Shown here in pieces: positions 1 to 7,384 of a stretch of DNA of 12,200 nucleotides (the first letter of the stretch is position 1; each line of letters opens with the position of its first letter). The position numbers and the translations under genes are program-made. The stretch comes from Anaerolineales bacterium UBA4823 (GTDB lineage Bacteria; Chloroflexota; Anaerolineae; Anaerolineales; UBA4823), in the NCBI GenBank assembly GCA_002402275.1, contig DHFN01000129.1, forward strand, positions 1 to 12,200. The letters are read 5' to 3'. Under the pieces are notes generated by a model. That model was not told the DNA's origin. It worked only from the letters and a program-made list of their open reading frames with translations, and did no database searches.

Positions 1-1083
1 GGGTCGCCCTTATGGGATGCTGATAAGGGCGAATACTTTCCTGGTTACACATCCATGTATCGCCGCGATCCAGTAGGCGTGGTTGGTCAAATTGCTCCCT
101 GGAATTATCCTTTGATGATGGCCGTTTGGAAAATTGGTCCAGCCTTAGCAGCCGGCTGCACAACTATTTTCAAACCAGCCTCATTAACCCCTCTGACCAG
201 TCTGTTGCTAGCAGACATCGTCCAAGAAGCCGGCATTCCGGATGGAGTTGTTAACATTTTCACCGGGCGCAACGCAGGGCAATTATTAGTGGAGCATCCG
301 GATGTACGAATGATCAGCGTGACTGGTTCGACCGAAGTAGGTCAATCCATTATGCGCAACGCAGCAAACACTATTAAACGAGTCCATTTGGAATTAGGTG
401 GCAAAGCCCCCGTACTGGTTTTTGAGGATGCAGATGTCAATCTAGTCGCTGAAAAAGTCGCTCTGGCAGGAACGATCAACACTGGGCAGGATTGTACTGC
501 TGCCACGCGCGTCTATGTTGCCAAGAGTATACGAAAAGAAGTCGAGGAAGCTTTAGTCGCAGCTACCCGGGCACTCAAAATCGGCGATCCATTCGATGAC
601 GACACCCTAATTGGACCTTTGATCTCTGGAAACCAACGTCAATCCGTGAGTGGCTTTGTAGAACGCGCCCGGGCAACCGGTGCAAAGATCCTAACCGGCG
701 GGCAGGTACCTGCTGGTTTTCCACACGGTTATTACTACGAACCAACCATCATCGCCGATGCTGACCAAAAATCCGAAATCATCCAGCAAGAAGTTTTTGG
801 ACCAGTTATTACCATAAACTCTTTCAATAATGAAGAAGAGGCAATCAATTTAGGGAACGATGTAATCTATGGCTTAGCCTCCTCTGTATTTACCAAGGAC
901 GTTGGGAGAGCAATGCGGGTTGCCCAAAAGCTTGAATTTGGTACCGTCTGGGTGAATGATCATATCCCATTAGCCTCTGAGACTCCCCATGGTGGTTTCA
1001 AGCAATCCGGTTTCGGTAAAGATCTTTCAGCAGAGGCAGTGGGCGATTATTTGGTTACCAAACACGTGATGATTGCTCGGTGA
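1..1083 (+). CDS. patD: Aminoaldehyde (gamma-aminobutyraldehyde-type) dehydrogenase, N-terminus outside the window
   Basis: NAD(P)-dependent aldehyde dehydrogenase that would oxidise an amino-aldehyde such as 4-aminobutanal, or betaine aldehyde, to the acid. The frame is open from base 1 and already reads as family sequence before the first ATG at 55 (GEYFPGYTS, then MYRRDPVGVVGQ), so this is a 360-residue C-terminal part of a roughly 475-residue enzyme cut by the window edge. Numbered from base 1, catalytic-site residues are Asn35 (PWNYP), Glu131 (LELGGKAP), the nucleophile Cys165 (GQDCTA) and Glu264 (EVFGP). From memory, the RRDP, PWNYPLMMA, LELGGKAPV, GQDCTAA and PHGG..SG.GKD blocks match E. 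coli PatD (YdcW) better than general betaine aldehyde dehydrogenases, which usually have PWGG or PFGG. The exact substrate is inference. It converges on etfA, so it is not in the same operon as the flavoprotein genes. Confidence 0.88.
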   Translation, partial: GSPLWDADKGEYFPGYTSMYRRDPVGVVGQIAPWNYPLMMAVWKIGPALAAGCTTIFKPASLTPLTSLLLADIVQEAGIPDGVVNIFTGRNAGQLLVEHPDVRMISVTGSTEVGQSIMRNAANTIKRVHLELGGKAPVLVFEDADVNLVAEKVALAGTINTGQDCTAATRVYVAKSIRKEVEEALVAATRALKIGDPFDDDTLIGPLISGNQRQSVSGFVERARATGAKILTGGQVPAGFPHGYYYEPTIIADADQKSEIIQQEVFGPVITINSFNNEEEAINLGNDVIYGLASSVFTKDVGRAMRVAQKLEFGTVWVNDHIPLASETPHGGFKQSGFGKDLSAEAVGDYLVTKHVMIAR

Positions 1084-1139
1084 TTTTTTGTGGGTCCCGA
1101 ATGAAATCAGGTCTAACCCCTTTATCTTTTTTAAATTCA

Positions 1140-1172
1140 CTGGAGAGGTTGACATCCTCTCAACCTCTCCAG
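1140..1172. terminator. Perfect 13-bp hairpin between convergent genes, probable bidirectional terminator
   Basis: CTGGAGAGGTTGA at 1140-1152 is the exact reverse complement of 1160-1172, with a 7-base loop at 1153-1159. It sits 57 bases after the aldehyde dehydrogenase stop and 63 bases beyond the etfA stop, where a shared terminator is expected. Neither side has a long uninterrupted U tract directly after the stem; the + side has only TTTTATT after a 14-base gap. It may therefore stop transcription inefficiently or serve as a 3'-end stabilising stem. The rest of 1084-1234 shows no gene. Confidence 0.55.
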
Positions 1173-1234
1173 CTCAACCCAGGCAGGTTTTATTCAAAAA
1201 AACTAGAACAAAACTACTTTAGCTATAAAAACGC

Positions 1235-2221
1235 TCATTTTCCTAATCGTCTTTTAAACTCCTCTGTCAGGGCAGGGACAACTTCAAATAAGTCACCCAC
1301 CACGCCATATTTAGCCAAATTGAAGATAGGAGCGTCTTTATCCTTATTGATTGCTATGATAAGTTTAGAAGTCCGCATACCGGCTTGATGCTGGACAGCG
1401 CCAGAGATCCCGCAGGCAATATATAAATCAGGAGAGACTACCTTACCGGTCTGCCCAACTTGATGAGGGTAGGGAATCCATCCGGCATCCACAGCTGCAC
1501 GGCTAGCGCCTACTGCTCCTCCAAGGACCTTGGCAAGCTGGCGGATTGGTTCAAAACCTTCTGGACCATTGACACCACGCCCACCAGCCACAACGATTGC
1601 AGCTCCATCCAGAGAAACCTGCCCCTCTTCAACCACATAATCGAGAACCTTGGTTGATAGAGAATCTTCGCTGAGCACAGGGGACACTTTAGTTACGATA
1701 CCACTTTTTCCAGCTTCGGCTTGAGGTGGAGCAAAAGCACGCACCCGCACTGTGATTAACTGCGGTCGAGCTTTTGGGCAAAGTTCATTACAAAGGAGTT
1801 TTCCAGCATAGACTGGTCTGGTGACCACCACTGCACCATCTTTGATTGCTAGCTCGGTAGCATCTACGATAACCCCGGTCTGTAAATCTACAGACGCATA
1901 GGAGAATAAATCCCGCGTTCGAGTACCCGCTATGGCTAAAACGATTTCTGGTTTAGCTTCTCCGACTACTTTTGTAAAGACTGCTGAATATGGTTCTAAA
2001 CGGAAATCTTTCAGGCTAGCATCATCGCAGACAACCGCTTCGTCTGCCCCAAACTCAAAAGCTTGTTGAACAATTTCTCCGATTTCACAACCCAGAACGA
2101 GTGCAGTAATACCTCCGCCAAGTTCTTTCGTCAGTTGTTTTGCAGCAGTAAGTACTTCCCAGGTTGAGGGAGTAGCTTCCCCTTTAAATTGATCCAGATA
2201 AACCCATACTTTGTTTGTCAT
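1235..2221 (-). CDS. etfA: Electron transfer flavoprotein, alpha subunit
   Basis: The FAD-binding subunit of the soluble heterodimeric ETF, which takes electrons from flavoprotein dehydrogenases and passes them to the quinone pool through ETF:quinone oxidoreductase (not in this window). The protein is 328 residues, a normal length. The N-terminal half is the ETF alpha/beta fold. The C-terminal FAD domain begins near residue 206, with GGRG at 213-216, SRAAVDAGWIPYPHQVGQTG at 240-259 and the family signature YIACGISGAVQHQAGM at 267-282, followed by the AIN at 290-292. The ATG start has a GAGGG ribosome binding site 7 bases upstream. It lies 11 bases after the etfB stop, so the two are co-transcribed and made in fixed ratio. 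The gene order dehydrogenase-etfB-etfA points to the 812-residue flavoprotein as its electron donor. Confidence 0.95.
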   Translation of the reverse strand: MTNKVWVYLDQFKGEATPSTWEVLTAAKQLTKELGGGITALVLGCEIGEIVQQAFEFGADEAVVCDDASLKDFRLEPYSAVFTKVVGEAKPEIVLAIAGTRTRDLFSYASVDLQTGVIVDATELAIKDGAVVVTRPVYAGKLLCNELCPKARPQLITVRVRAFAPPQAEAGKSGIVTKVSPVLSEDSLSTKVLDYVVEEGQVSLDGAAIVVAGGRGVNGPEGFEPIRQLAKVLGGAVGASRAAVDAGWIPYPHQVGQTGKVVSPDLYIACGISGAVQHQAGMRTSKLIIAINKDKDAPIFNLAKYGVVGDLFEVVPALTEEFKRRLGK

Positions 2222-2232
2222 AGCTCTACCCT

Positions 2233-3027
2233 CTATAGCACTTTCTCGGCAATTAGTTTATCAGCTAGTTTGGCTGCGATATCCTGTGGACTTGCGCCTT
2301 CAATTAATTCCACTTTAGTTTCTTTGACTGGCATTGGGTAAATCTCTGGCCAAACCACAAAGGCACCTGCTTTGCCCACTTTACAGGCCTCGATCCCCAA
2401 GTCTGCAATGCCCCATTGCGGAATCGTCATTTTAGAAGCCTTGCGAATTCCCATAAACGAAGGATAACGGGGTTCATTGATCCCTTTTATAACGCTCACA
2501 ACAACCGGTAACTTTGCTGAGCAAACCTGACGTCCTTCTTCCATGAATCTTTCTACCTTGATTGTTTTCGCAGTAGGGTCAATTTCTGCGACTTTAATCA
2601 CCTGGGTAAGCACTGTCCAACCCAAATGCCGTCCCAACATTGCCGCGGTCAATCCCGTATCTCCATCTACAGCTTGCCTTCCCATCAAGACCAAATCAAC
2701 ATCTCCAAGTTTTTTTATAGCACTGGCTAGCGTGTAAGCAGTGGCAGAGGCATCGGATCCTGTCAATGCTGGATCAGAGATCAGATAAGCTTCATCACAT
2801 CCAACCGCCAAACAAGTTTTCAATGCTTCGATTGCCGTTTCCGAGCCCATGCTGAGGGCAATGGCTTTTCCACCAAATTTTTCCTTGAGCAGCAAAGCCT
2901 CCTCGTAGGCATATTCATCCCATGGATTAACAATCAAGGGTGAATCTCCCCAAGTGACATGGGAATCTACAACTTGAAGCTTGGCAGCAGTATCCGGTAC
3001 TTGTTTAATACATGCTACAATATTCAA
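2233..3027 (-). CDS. etfB: Electron transfer flavoprotein, beta subunit
   Basis: Partner of EtfA; it binds a structural AMP or, in bifurcating ETFs, a second FAD. I prefer the TTG at 3027 as start, giving 264 residues beginning MNIVACIKQVPDT as in other EtfB proteins. The GTG at 3039 would add four residues, but that GTGAGG fits better as the ribosome binding site, 6 bases before the TTG. Motifs in 264-residue numbering: KQVPDT 8-13, NPWDEYAYEEAL 34-45, GRQAVDGDTG 116-125, EEGRQVCSAKLPVVV 163-177 (family signature) and EPRYPSFMGIRKA 185-197. The DGDT box is common to several ETF groups, but the QVGP that often follows in bifurcating types is replaced by GLTAA, so the ETF class cannot be settled by eye. 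The gene is 92 bases downstream of the amine dehydrogenase, behind a hairpin and a possible promoter. Confidence 0.93.
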   Translation of the reverse strand: MNIVACIKQVPDTAAKLQVVDSHVTWGDSPLIVNPWDEYAYEEALLLKEKFGGKAIALSMGSETAIEALKTCLAVGCDEAYLISDPALTGSDASATAYTLASAIKKLGDVDLVLMGRQAVDGDTGLTAAMLGRHLGWTVLTQVIKVAEIDPTAKTIKVERFMEEGRQVCSAKLPVVVSVIKGINEPRYPSFMGIRKASKMTIPQWGIADLGIEACKVGKAGAFVVWPEIYPMPVKETKVELIEGASPQDIAAKLADKLIAEKVL

Positions 3028-3033
3028 TTGAAA

Positions 3034-3039
3034 CCTCAC
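3034..3039 (-). promoter_or_regulatory. Ribosome binding site that decides the etfB start
   Basis: GTGAGG on the - strand, 6 bases before the TTG at 3027. A start at the GTG inside this hexamer (3039) would leave no good ribosome binding site and would add four residues absent from typical EtfB N-termini. Confidence 0.5.
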
Positions 3040-3044
3040 TTTCT

Positions 3045-3074
3045 ATAATAACCGGTTAATTATCTCAACTTCAA
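3045..3074 (-). promoter_or_regulatory. Candidate sigma70-type promoter for etfBA
   Basis: On the - strand, TTGAAG (3074-3069) and TATTAT (3050-3045) are separated by 18 bases, matching four and five of six consensus positions. The leader to the TTG start would be only about ten bases but would contain the ribosome binding site. A perfect palindrome, TAACCGGTTA (3049-3058), lies between the boxes and overlaps the upstream edge of the -10 box; it could be an operator. Read by eye only. Confidence 0.35.
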
Positions 3075-3076
3075 AA

Positions 3077-3102
3077 GAGCGAAAAGTCCATCCTTTTCGC
3101 TC
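3077..3102 (-). terminator. Hairpin between the amine dehydrogenase and etfB, possible terminator or attenuator
   Basis: GAGCGAAAAG (3077-3086) pairs perfectly with 3093-3102 around a 6-base loop. On the - strand the stem is followed directly by TTTTGAAG, a short U4 run. It begins 18 bases after the dehydrogenase stop. The stem is only half G+C and the U tract is short, so partial read-through into etfBA is likely. Confidence 0.5.
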
Positions 3103-3119
3103 CATATTCAGCCAAAATT

Positions 3120-5558
3120 CTAACTACGAACTCTATCTCCCTTAGGATCCCACAAGGGTTCTTTAACTACTTCAGCGCCAACAATTTCACCAAAGAATTC
3201 AATCTCCAGGCGGGTGCCAATTTTACTGTGTTCAACAGGTAAGTAAGCGTAGACAATACTCTTATGGACCGAGTACCCAAATCCACCTGAGGCAACCCAG
3301 GCGATTATTTTATCTGATCCAGCCAAACGGATTGGTTCTTTCCCCAATGCCACTGTTCGATCATCATCCAAGACCATGCAGGATAACTTAATATTAATCC
3401 CTTCTGCTTTTTGTTTCCGTAGGGCTTCCCTTCCGATAAAGTCTCCCTTATCGAGTTTTACTGCAAAACCTAACCCGGCTTCGTAGGGAGTATAGTCAGG
3501 GGTTGTTTCACTTGCCCAATAGCGATAACCTTTTTCGATCCGTAAGCTATCGATCGCTTTATAACCTGCTGGAACCATGCCAAAGGGATAACCGGCTTCC
3601 CACAACACATCCCATAGTCGCTGACCGTATTCCATTGGGCAATAGAATTCCCAACCCAACTCACCTACATAGGTTACTCGCATCGTTTGGCAAGGGACAT
3701 CGCCAACAGCAATCTTCTTGGTTGTCATGTAGGGGAAACCAGCATTGGAGATATCATCTTTGGTCACTTTTTGCAATATCTCTCGTGCCTTAGGACCCCA
3801 CAACCCTATGCAGGCATAGCTCGAGGTAATATCCTCGACGATAACCGAACCGTCTTCGGGCATATTCATCTGCAACCAGGACAAATCATGTTGACCAAAT
3901 GCGGTTCCGGTAATAATCCAAAAGATATCCTCAGCAACGCGGGTTACCGTGAAATCACATTCGATACCGCCGCGCTTATTGCACATTTGAGTATAGATTA
4001 CTGTACCAACTGGTTTGTCGATATCATTAGAGCAGAGGTACTGCAAGAAATTCAATGCTCCTGATCCACGTACTTCAAATTTATTAAAGGAAGTCTCATC
4101 GAATAGTCCTGCGATCTCACGTGTCTTGAGGTGCTCATAACCAATCGCCCTGGACCAGTTATAATGAGCCCAGCCTTTTGGTTCATGACCATGACGTGCT
4201 AACGCTTCATGAGGTTTGAACCAATTTGGACGTTCCCAACCCGTTTTTTCGCCAAAGAATGCCCCTAAATCACGCAAACGATAATAAGTGGGCGATAGTC
4301 GCAATGGACGCCCGCTCATCCGCTCTTCGCCCGGAAAGTGAACATCATAATATTGAGTATAAGTTTCGAGAGTTCGGGTAACGGTGAAGTTCTGGCTGGC
4401 ATAATTGGAACCAAAACGGCGTGAATCAAGACGCCAAACTTCATATTCTGGTTGACCTTCGATGATCCATTCTGCCATAACCTTGCCAATTCCACCCGCT
4501 CCAGCTAACCCATGAGCGCAAAACGCACAGGCAACCCAGAAACCTTTTACCGAGGTTGGTCCTAACAAGAATTCCCCATCGGGCGTGAAACCTTCAGGAC
4601 CATTATAGTACATCTTTATTTCGGCAGTTTCAATGGCTGGAACACGCTTAATCGAATTTTCCATCAGGGGGGTAAAACGATCCATGTCAAAAGGCAAGAG
4701 CTGGTACTTAAAGTCTCTCGGAATACCATCCAGCCCAAACGGCATAGGATTGCGTTCGTATCCACCCGTCACAATTCCGCCGGTTTCCTGGCGCCAGTAA
4801 ACCAGCAGGTCGGGATCGCGTAATGTCGGGAAATTTCGTTCAACCCCAGCAATTGGTTTGGTAACAATGTAGAGGTGCGCCATGGGAACTACGGGGAGGA
4901 ATAAACCAACCATCTTTCCCACTTCACCACCCCATTGACCAGCTGCATTGACTACAATTTCCGTTTTGATCGTCCCTTTATCCGTCACAACTTCATCTAC
5001 CCGCCCCTCTTTAAGATGAATGGCTTCCACATTGGTGTCGAGGAAAATTTTTGCACCACCCATTTTAGCTCCGGCTGCCAGTGCATTCGTCACGCCAGTC
5101 GGATCGATCATACCATCGGTAGGTGTATAAGCTGCACCAAGTACACCATCCGTGGTCATGAGTGGGAACATTTTTTGCGCTTCCTTGGCACTGATTAATT
5201 CCAAAGGCATCCCAAAAGAACGCGCCATACCAGCTAAACGCTTTAAATCTTCCATTCGTTCAGGGGAAGAAGCTAGCCGGATACCACCCACTTCCCGCCA
5301 TTCAGTTTCAACCCCCGTCTCGTCTTTGAGTTTGCGGTAAAGGTCAGTGCTATAGACCATCATACGGGTAAGGTTGGCATCTGAGCGTAATTGTCCCACC
5401 AACCCCGCAGAGTGCCAGGTCGAACCTGCTGTGAGTTCATGGCGCTCTAAAACAACCACATCTTTCCAACCCATTTTTGTCAAATGGTAAGCAATACTAC
5501 ATCCACCTATACCACCACCAATAATTACGACTTGTGCTTGGGAGGGTAAATCAGTCAT
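3120..5558 (-). CDS. FAD-dependent methylamine (dimethylglycine/sarcosine dehydrogenase-type) oxidoreductase with GcvT domain
   Basis: A cytoplasmic flavoenzyme of 812 residues, the full length of the dimethylglycine/sarcosine dehydrogenase family. It would remove an N-methyl group from a methylated amino acid, pass the C1 unit to tetrahydrofolate as methylene-THF and reduce ETF. Domains in order: DAO/FAD domain about 8-370, with GGGIGG at 14-19, Glu38 for the ADP ribose and GSTWHSAG at 45-52, where His49 matches the histidine that carries covalent FAD in mammalian enzymes; central FAO_M domain about 370-430; GcvT folate domain about 435-700, with GGIECDFTVTR 530-540 (Asp535 is the conserved folate-site acid) and VGELGWE 631-637; GcvT C-terminal barrel about 705-805. 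AAGGAGA lies 6 bases before the ATG. Neighbouring etfBA supplies the acceptor, arguing for a dehydrogenase rather than an oxidase. The substrate is not readable by eye: dimethylglycine, sarcosine and 4-methylaminobutanoate are all candidates. Confidence 0.9.
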   Translation of the reverse strand: MTDLPSQAQVVIIGGGIGGCSIAYHLTKMGWKDVVVLERHELTAGSTWHSAGLVGQLRSDANLTRMMVYSTDLYRKLKDETGVETEWREVGGIRLASSPERMEDLKRLAGMARSFGMPLELISAKEAQKMFPLMTTDGVLGAAYTPTDGMIDPTGVTNALAAGAKMGGAKIFLDTNVEAIHLKEGRVDEVVTDKGTIKTEIVVNAAGQWGGEVGKMVGLFLPVVPMAHLYIVTKPIAGVERNFPTLRDPDLLVYWRQETGGIVTGGYERNPMPFGLDGIPRDFKYQLLPFDMDRFTPLMENSIKRVPAIETAEIKMYYNGPEGFTPDGEFLLGPTSVKGFWVACAFCAHGLAGAGGIGKVMAEWIIEGQPEYEVWRLDSRRFGSNYASQNFTVTRTLETYTQYYDVHFPGEERMSGRPLRLSPTYYRLRDLGAFFGEKTGWERPNWFKPHEALARHGHEPKGWAHYNWSRAIGYEHLKTREIAGLFDETSFNKFEVRGSGALNFLQYLCSNDIDKPVGTVIYTQMCNKRGGIECDFTVTRVAEDIFWIITGTAFGQHDLSWLQMNMPEDGSVIVEDITSSYACIGLWGPKAREILQKVTKDDISNAGFPYMTTKKIAVGDVPCQTMRVTYVGELGWEFYCPMEYGQRLWDVLWEAGYPFGMVPAGYKAIDSLRIEKGYRYWASETTPDYTPYEAGLGFAVKLDKGDFIGREALRKQKAEGINIKLSCMVLDDDRTVALGKEPIRLAGSDKIIAWVASGGFGYSVHKSIVYAYLPVEHSKIGTRLEIEFFGEIVGAEVVKEPLWDPKGDRVRS

Positions 5559-5613
5559 AGAAATCTCCTTGTAATAAAAAATAATAAGAAACCAGAGTTA
5601 AATCACACTAGTT

Positions 5614-6429
5614 TCAAAAATCCTTTTGCCAAACCGAATCTGGGCGAGCCATTTCGGCAACAATGTCAAACGTTGAGATCACACCTAAAGGCATGGAATG
5701 CGGCTCGGCTGGGTCAATTACGATTAAACGGTGATAATGATGTTCGATTAAGACATTGGCAGCTTCTTGCAAGGTAGCATTAATTGAAATGGTTAAAGGT
5801 TTGTGCATCACTTCGGTAACGGTCATCTCTTCACAGCCATCATCCACGCAGGCTGGCAGCAAATCCAAACCACTCACCACCCCTAATGGGCGTCCATTGG
5901 CATTGACAACCACCACCGAGCGCCAGCCAGCACTGGTCATCGCCCTAGCTGCAGATATTATAGGGGTCTTATCCCGGCAGACGAGATAAGCATCCGACAT
6001 CACATTGCCTACTTTGCCGCGCTCTAAGCGTTCAGTCGAACCGATTTTGGCGACAATGTCTGAAACCGAAATCACCCCCACCGGTTTACCCTTTTCTGTC
6101 ACCATTAATCGGCGAATGTTTTCATCAATGAGGCGTTGCGCAGCTTCTTTTACTGAAGCATTTGCATCAATACTCGCCACGGGAGAAGACATTAAATCAC
6201 CGGCTGTCAGCCCCCGCATCACCTCCAGGCTTTCTGGGTCGGCGGATAACCATTCACCGGCAAGTAAATCAAAATCCGTGATCACCCCGATAATGCGACC
6301 ATCTCGGTCAGTAACCATCAAGGAGTGCACCTGATGCTGGTCGAGCAATACCGCCACCTGACCAATTTTGATCTCTTTGCGACAGGTTAAAACACCCGGG
6401 CGCATACAATCTTTTACTTTATCTTTCAT
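5614..6429 (-). CDS. Four-CBS-domain protein, putative adenine-nucleotide sensor
   Basis: A 271-residue protein made almost wholly of four CBS repeats, at about 4-58, 75-128, 140-190 and 203-260. Each repeat ends in the typical strand-turn-helix: GVITDFDLL, GVISVSDIV, GVVSGLDLL and GVISTFDIV. The preceding segments (LMV.D, RLMVTE, VVVVN, RLIVID) and the CMRP/DLMSSP/NVMSD/EVMHKP entries of each repeat are also regular. CBS pairs commonly bind AMP, ATP or S-adenosylmethionine, and four repeats would form two pairs. No catalytic, DNA-binding or membrane domain is fused, so it probably acts by binding a partner. AAGGAG lies 8 bases before the ATG. It sits 55 bases upstream of the amine dehydrogenase with no visible terminator, so co-transcription is likely. 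A role in sensing energy state for that pathway is inference. Confidence 0.9.
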   Translation of the reverse strand: MKDKVKDCMRPGVLTCRKEIKIGQVAVLLDQHQVHSLMVTDRDGRIIGVITDFDLLAGEWLSADPESLEVMRGLTAGDLMSSPVASIDANASVKEAAQRLIDENIRRLMVTEKGKPVGVISVSDIVAKIGSTERLERGKVGNVMSDAYLVCRDKTPIISAARAMTSAGWRSVVVVNANGRPLGVVSGLDLLPACVDDGCEEMTVTEVMHKPLTISINATLQEAANVLIEHHYHRLIVIDPAEPHSMPLGVISTFDIVAEMARPDSVWQKDF

Positions 6430-6472
6430 CTCTCATACTCCTTTTATCCGTTCCTAATTCGTCCAATCCAAA

Positions 6473-6496
6473 GTCCATTAAGAATAATTAATGGAC
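6473..6496 (-). repeat. A+T-rich hairpin overlapping the nucleotidyltransferase stop codon
   Basis: GTCCATTA (6473-6480) and its exact reverse complement (6489-6496) flank an 8-base loop. The right arm covers part of the stop codon at 6488-6490. On the - strand only TTT follows the stem, so it is a weak terminator at best and may instead act in translation or RNA decay between this gene and the CBS gene. Confidence 0.35.
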
Positions 6497-7279
6497 ATCA
6501 TCTACCTCTTTATACCATTTCACCCGATCCCCCACACGAGCACGCATCCTCCACTGCATCGGTTTTGGTTCTGCTTCTATTCTTTGGAGAGCTGAATCTA
6601 CCTGTTTTTTAATTAGAGTTTTTTGTTCATCGGTCAATTGTGGATAAGTCTGAGCTAATCTTTTCACTTTATCCAGATTCATCGTAGTTGTACGCCACAA
6701 TCCCCAATCCTTCGCACAGAGCATCGCAATCCGCCCAATATTGATCGTTCCTTGATCACTATCTCCTAAAGGGTGTTCCAGAAGCAGCATAATCGTATCA
6801 ATCACATCTTTTTCGTTGATCTTTACGATTTGCATTTTCTCCAGCACCATTTCTGCCAAAGGGATAGTGGGATTGTCCACTTCTAATCTACCCAACCAAC
6901 TGATTTCATGACAGAAATCTAATTTGTCATAAAAAACATCAATGTGTAATCCATTTTTAGGTCTATTGAAAATAGCTCGATTCCCCTCACTAACGATAAA
7001 AACTTCGCGCTCTTCTTCATATCCTAATCCCGCCATTAACACCCGGATTTCCTTTGCTTGATTTCGATAACCCGCAAAATCAATATCGGTATAAGCGCGA
7101 CCCATTGCGGCTTGCAGATAACCATATTTCGGACAATGCATTTGAAAAGCTAATGAACCAATTACCCGTAAAATGACCCCCGCTTTGGTACTGGCATTAA
7201 GGACCCGCTGCAATTCGTTCTCAAACATTTGCCGCTCTGCTTCTCCCTGCTCACCCATGCCAATTGGACTGGTAGACAT
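6488..7279 (-). CDS. Nucleotidyltransferase-fold protein of unknown substrate
   Basis: A 263-residue protein with the signature of the DNA-polymerase-beta nucleotidyltransferase superfamily. In this numbering GSLAF is at 41-45, the two metal-binding acids Asp65 and Asp67 are in TDIDFAG, and a third, Asp114, is in LHIDVFYD. Together they give a complete GS...DxD...D set, so it may be active. The segment LAEMVLEKMQIVKINEKDVID resembles the helix after the catalytic sheet in AbiEii-like and related stand-alone nucleotidyltransferases. The C-terminal 90 residues are helical and basic. I place the start at ATG 7279 because AGGAG lies 7 bases upstream; in-frame TTG 7321 and ATG 7318 have no well-spaced site. 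A consensus -10 box at 7385-7390 gives it its own promoter, separate from herA. I cannot name the substrate. A toxin-like role, tRNA modification or small-molecule nucleotidylation are all open. Confidence 0.72.
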   Translation of the reverse strand: MSTSPIGMGEQGEAERQMFENELQRVLNASTKAGVILRVIGSLAFQMHCPKYGYLQAAMGRAYTDIDFAGYRNQAKEIRVLMAGLGYEEEREVFIVSEGNRAIFNRPKNGLHIDVFYDKLDFCHEISWLGRLEVDNPTIPLAEMVLEKMQIVKINEKDVIDTIMLLLEHPLGDSDQGTINIGRIAMLCAKDWGLWRTTTMNLDKVKRLAQTYPQLTDEQKTLIKKQVDSALQRIEAEPKPMQWRMRARVGDRVKWYKEVDDVH

Positions 7280-7384
7280 AACACGACTCCTGAGATGAAT
7301 ATTATTGGGGACGATCATCAATTTTGAGATTTTCCTCGACAGAGAAAAACTCTAAAACTGAATCAAGACAACCTATCGCCCATT

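Noticed and set aside
55..57. ATG at 55 as the true start of the aldehyde dehydrogenase
   Set aside because: The frame is open back to base 1 and encodes family-typical residues (GEYFPGYTS) before this ATG, so the gene is cut by the window edge rather than short.
1080..1388. Small + strand open frame after the aldehyde dehydrogenase
   Set aside because: It runs through the hairpin and into the antisense of etfA, with no recognisable domain or ribosome binding site. The other + strand frames lying inside - strand genes were dropped for the same reason.
7280..7321. TTG 7321 or ATG 7318 as start of the nucleotidyltransferase
   Set aside because: The nearest purine-rich site is about 15 bases from ATG 7318, whereas ATG 7279 has AGGAG at 7 bases. 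The extra residues show no family feature.
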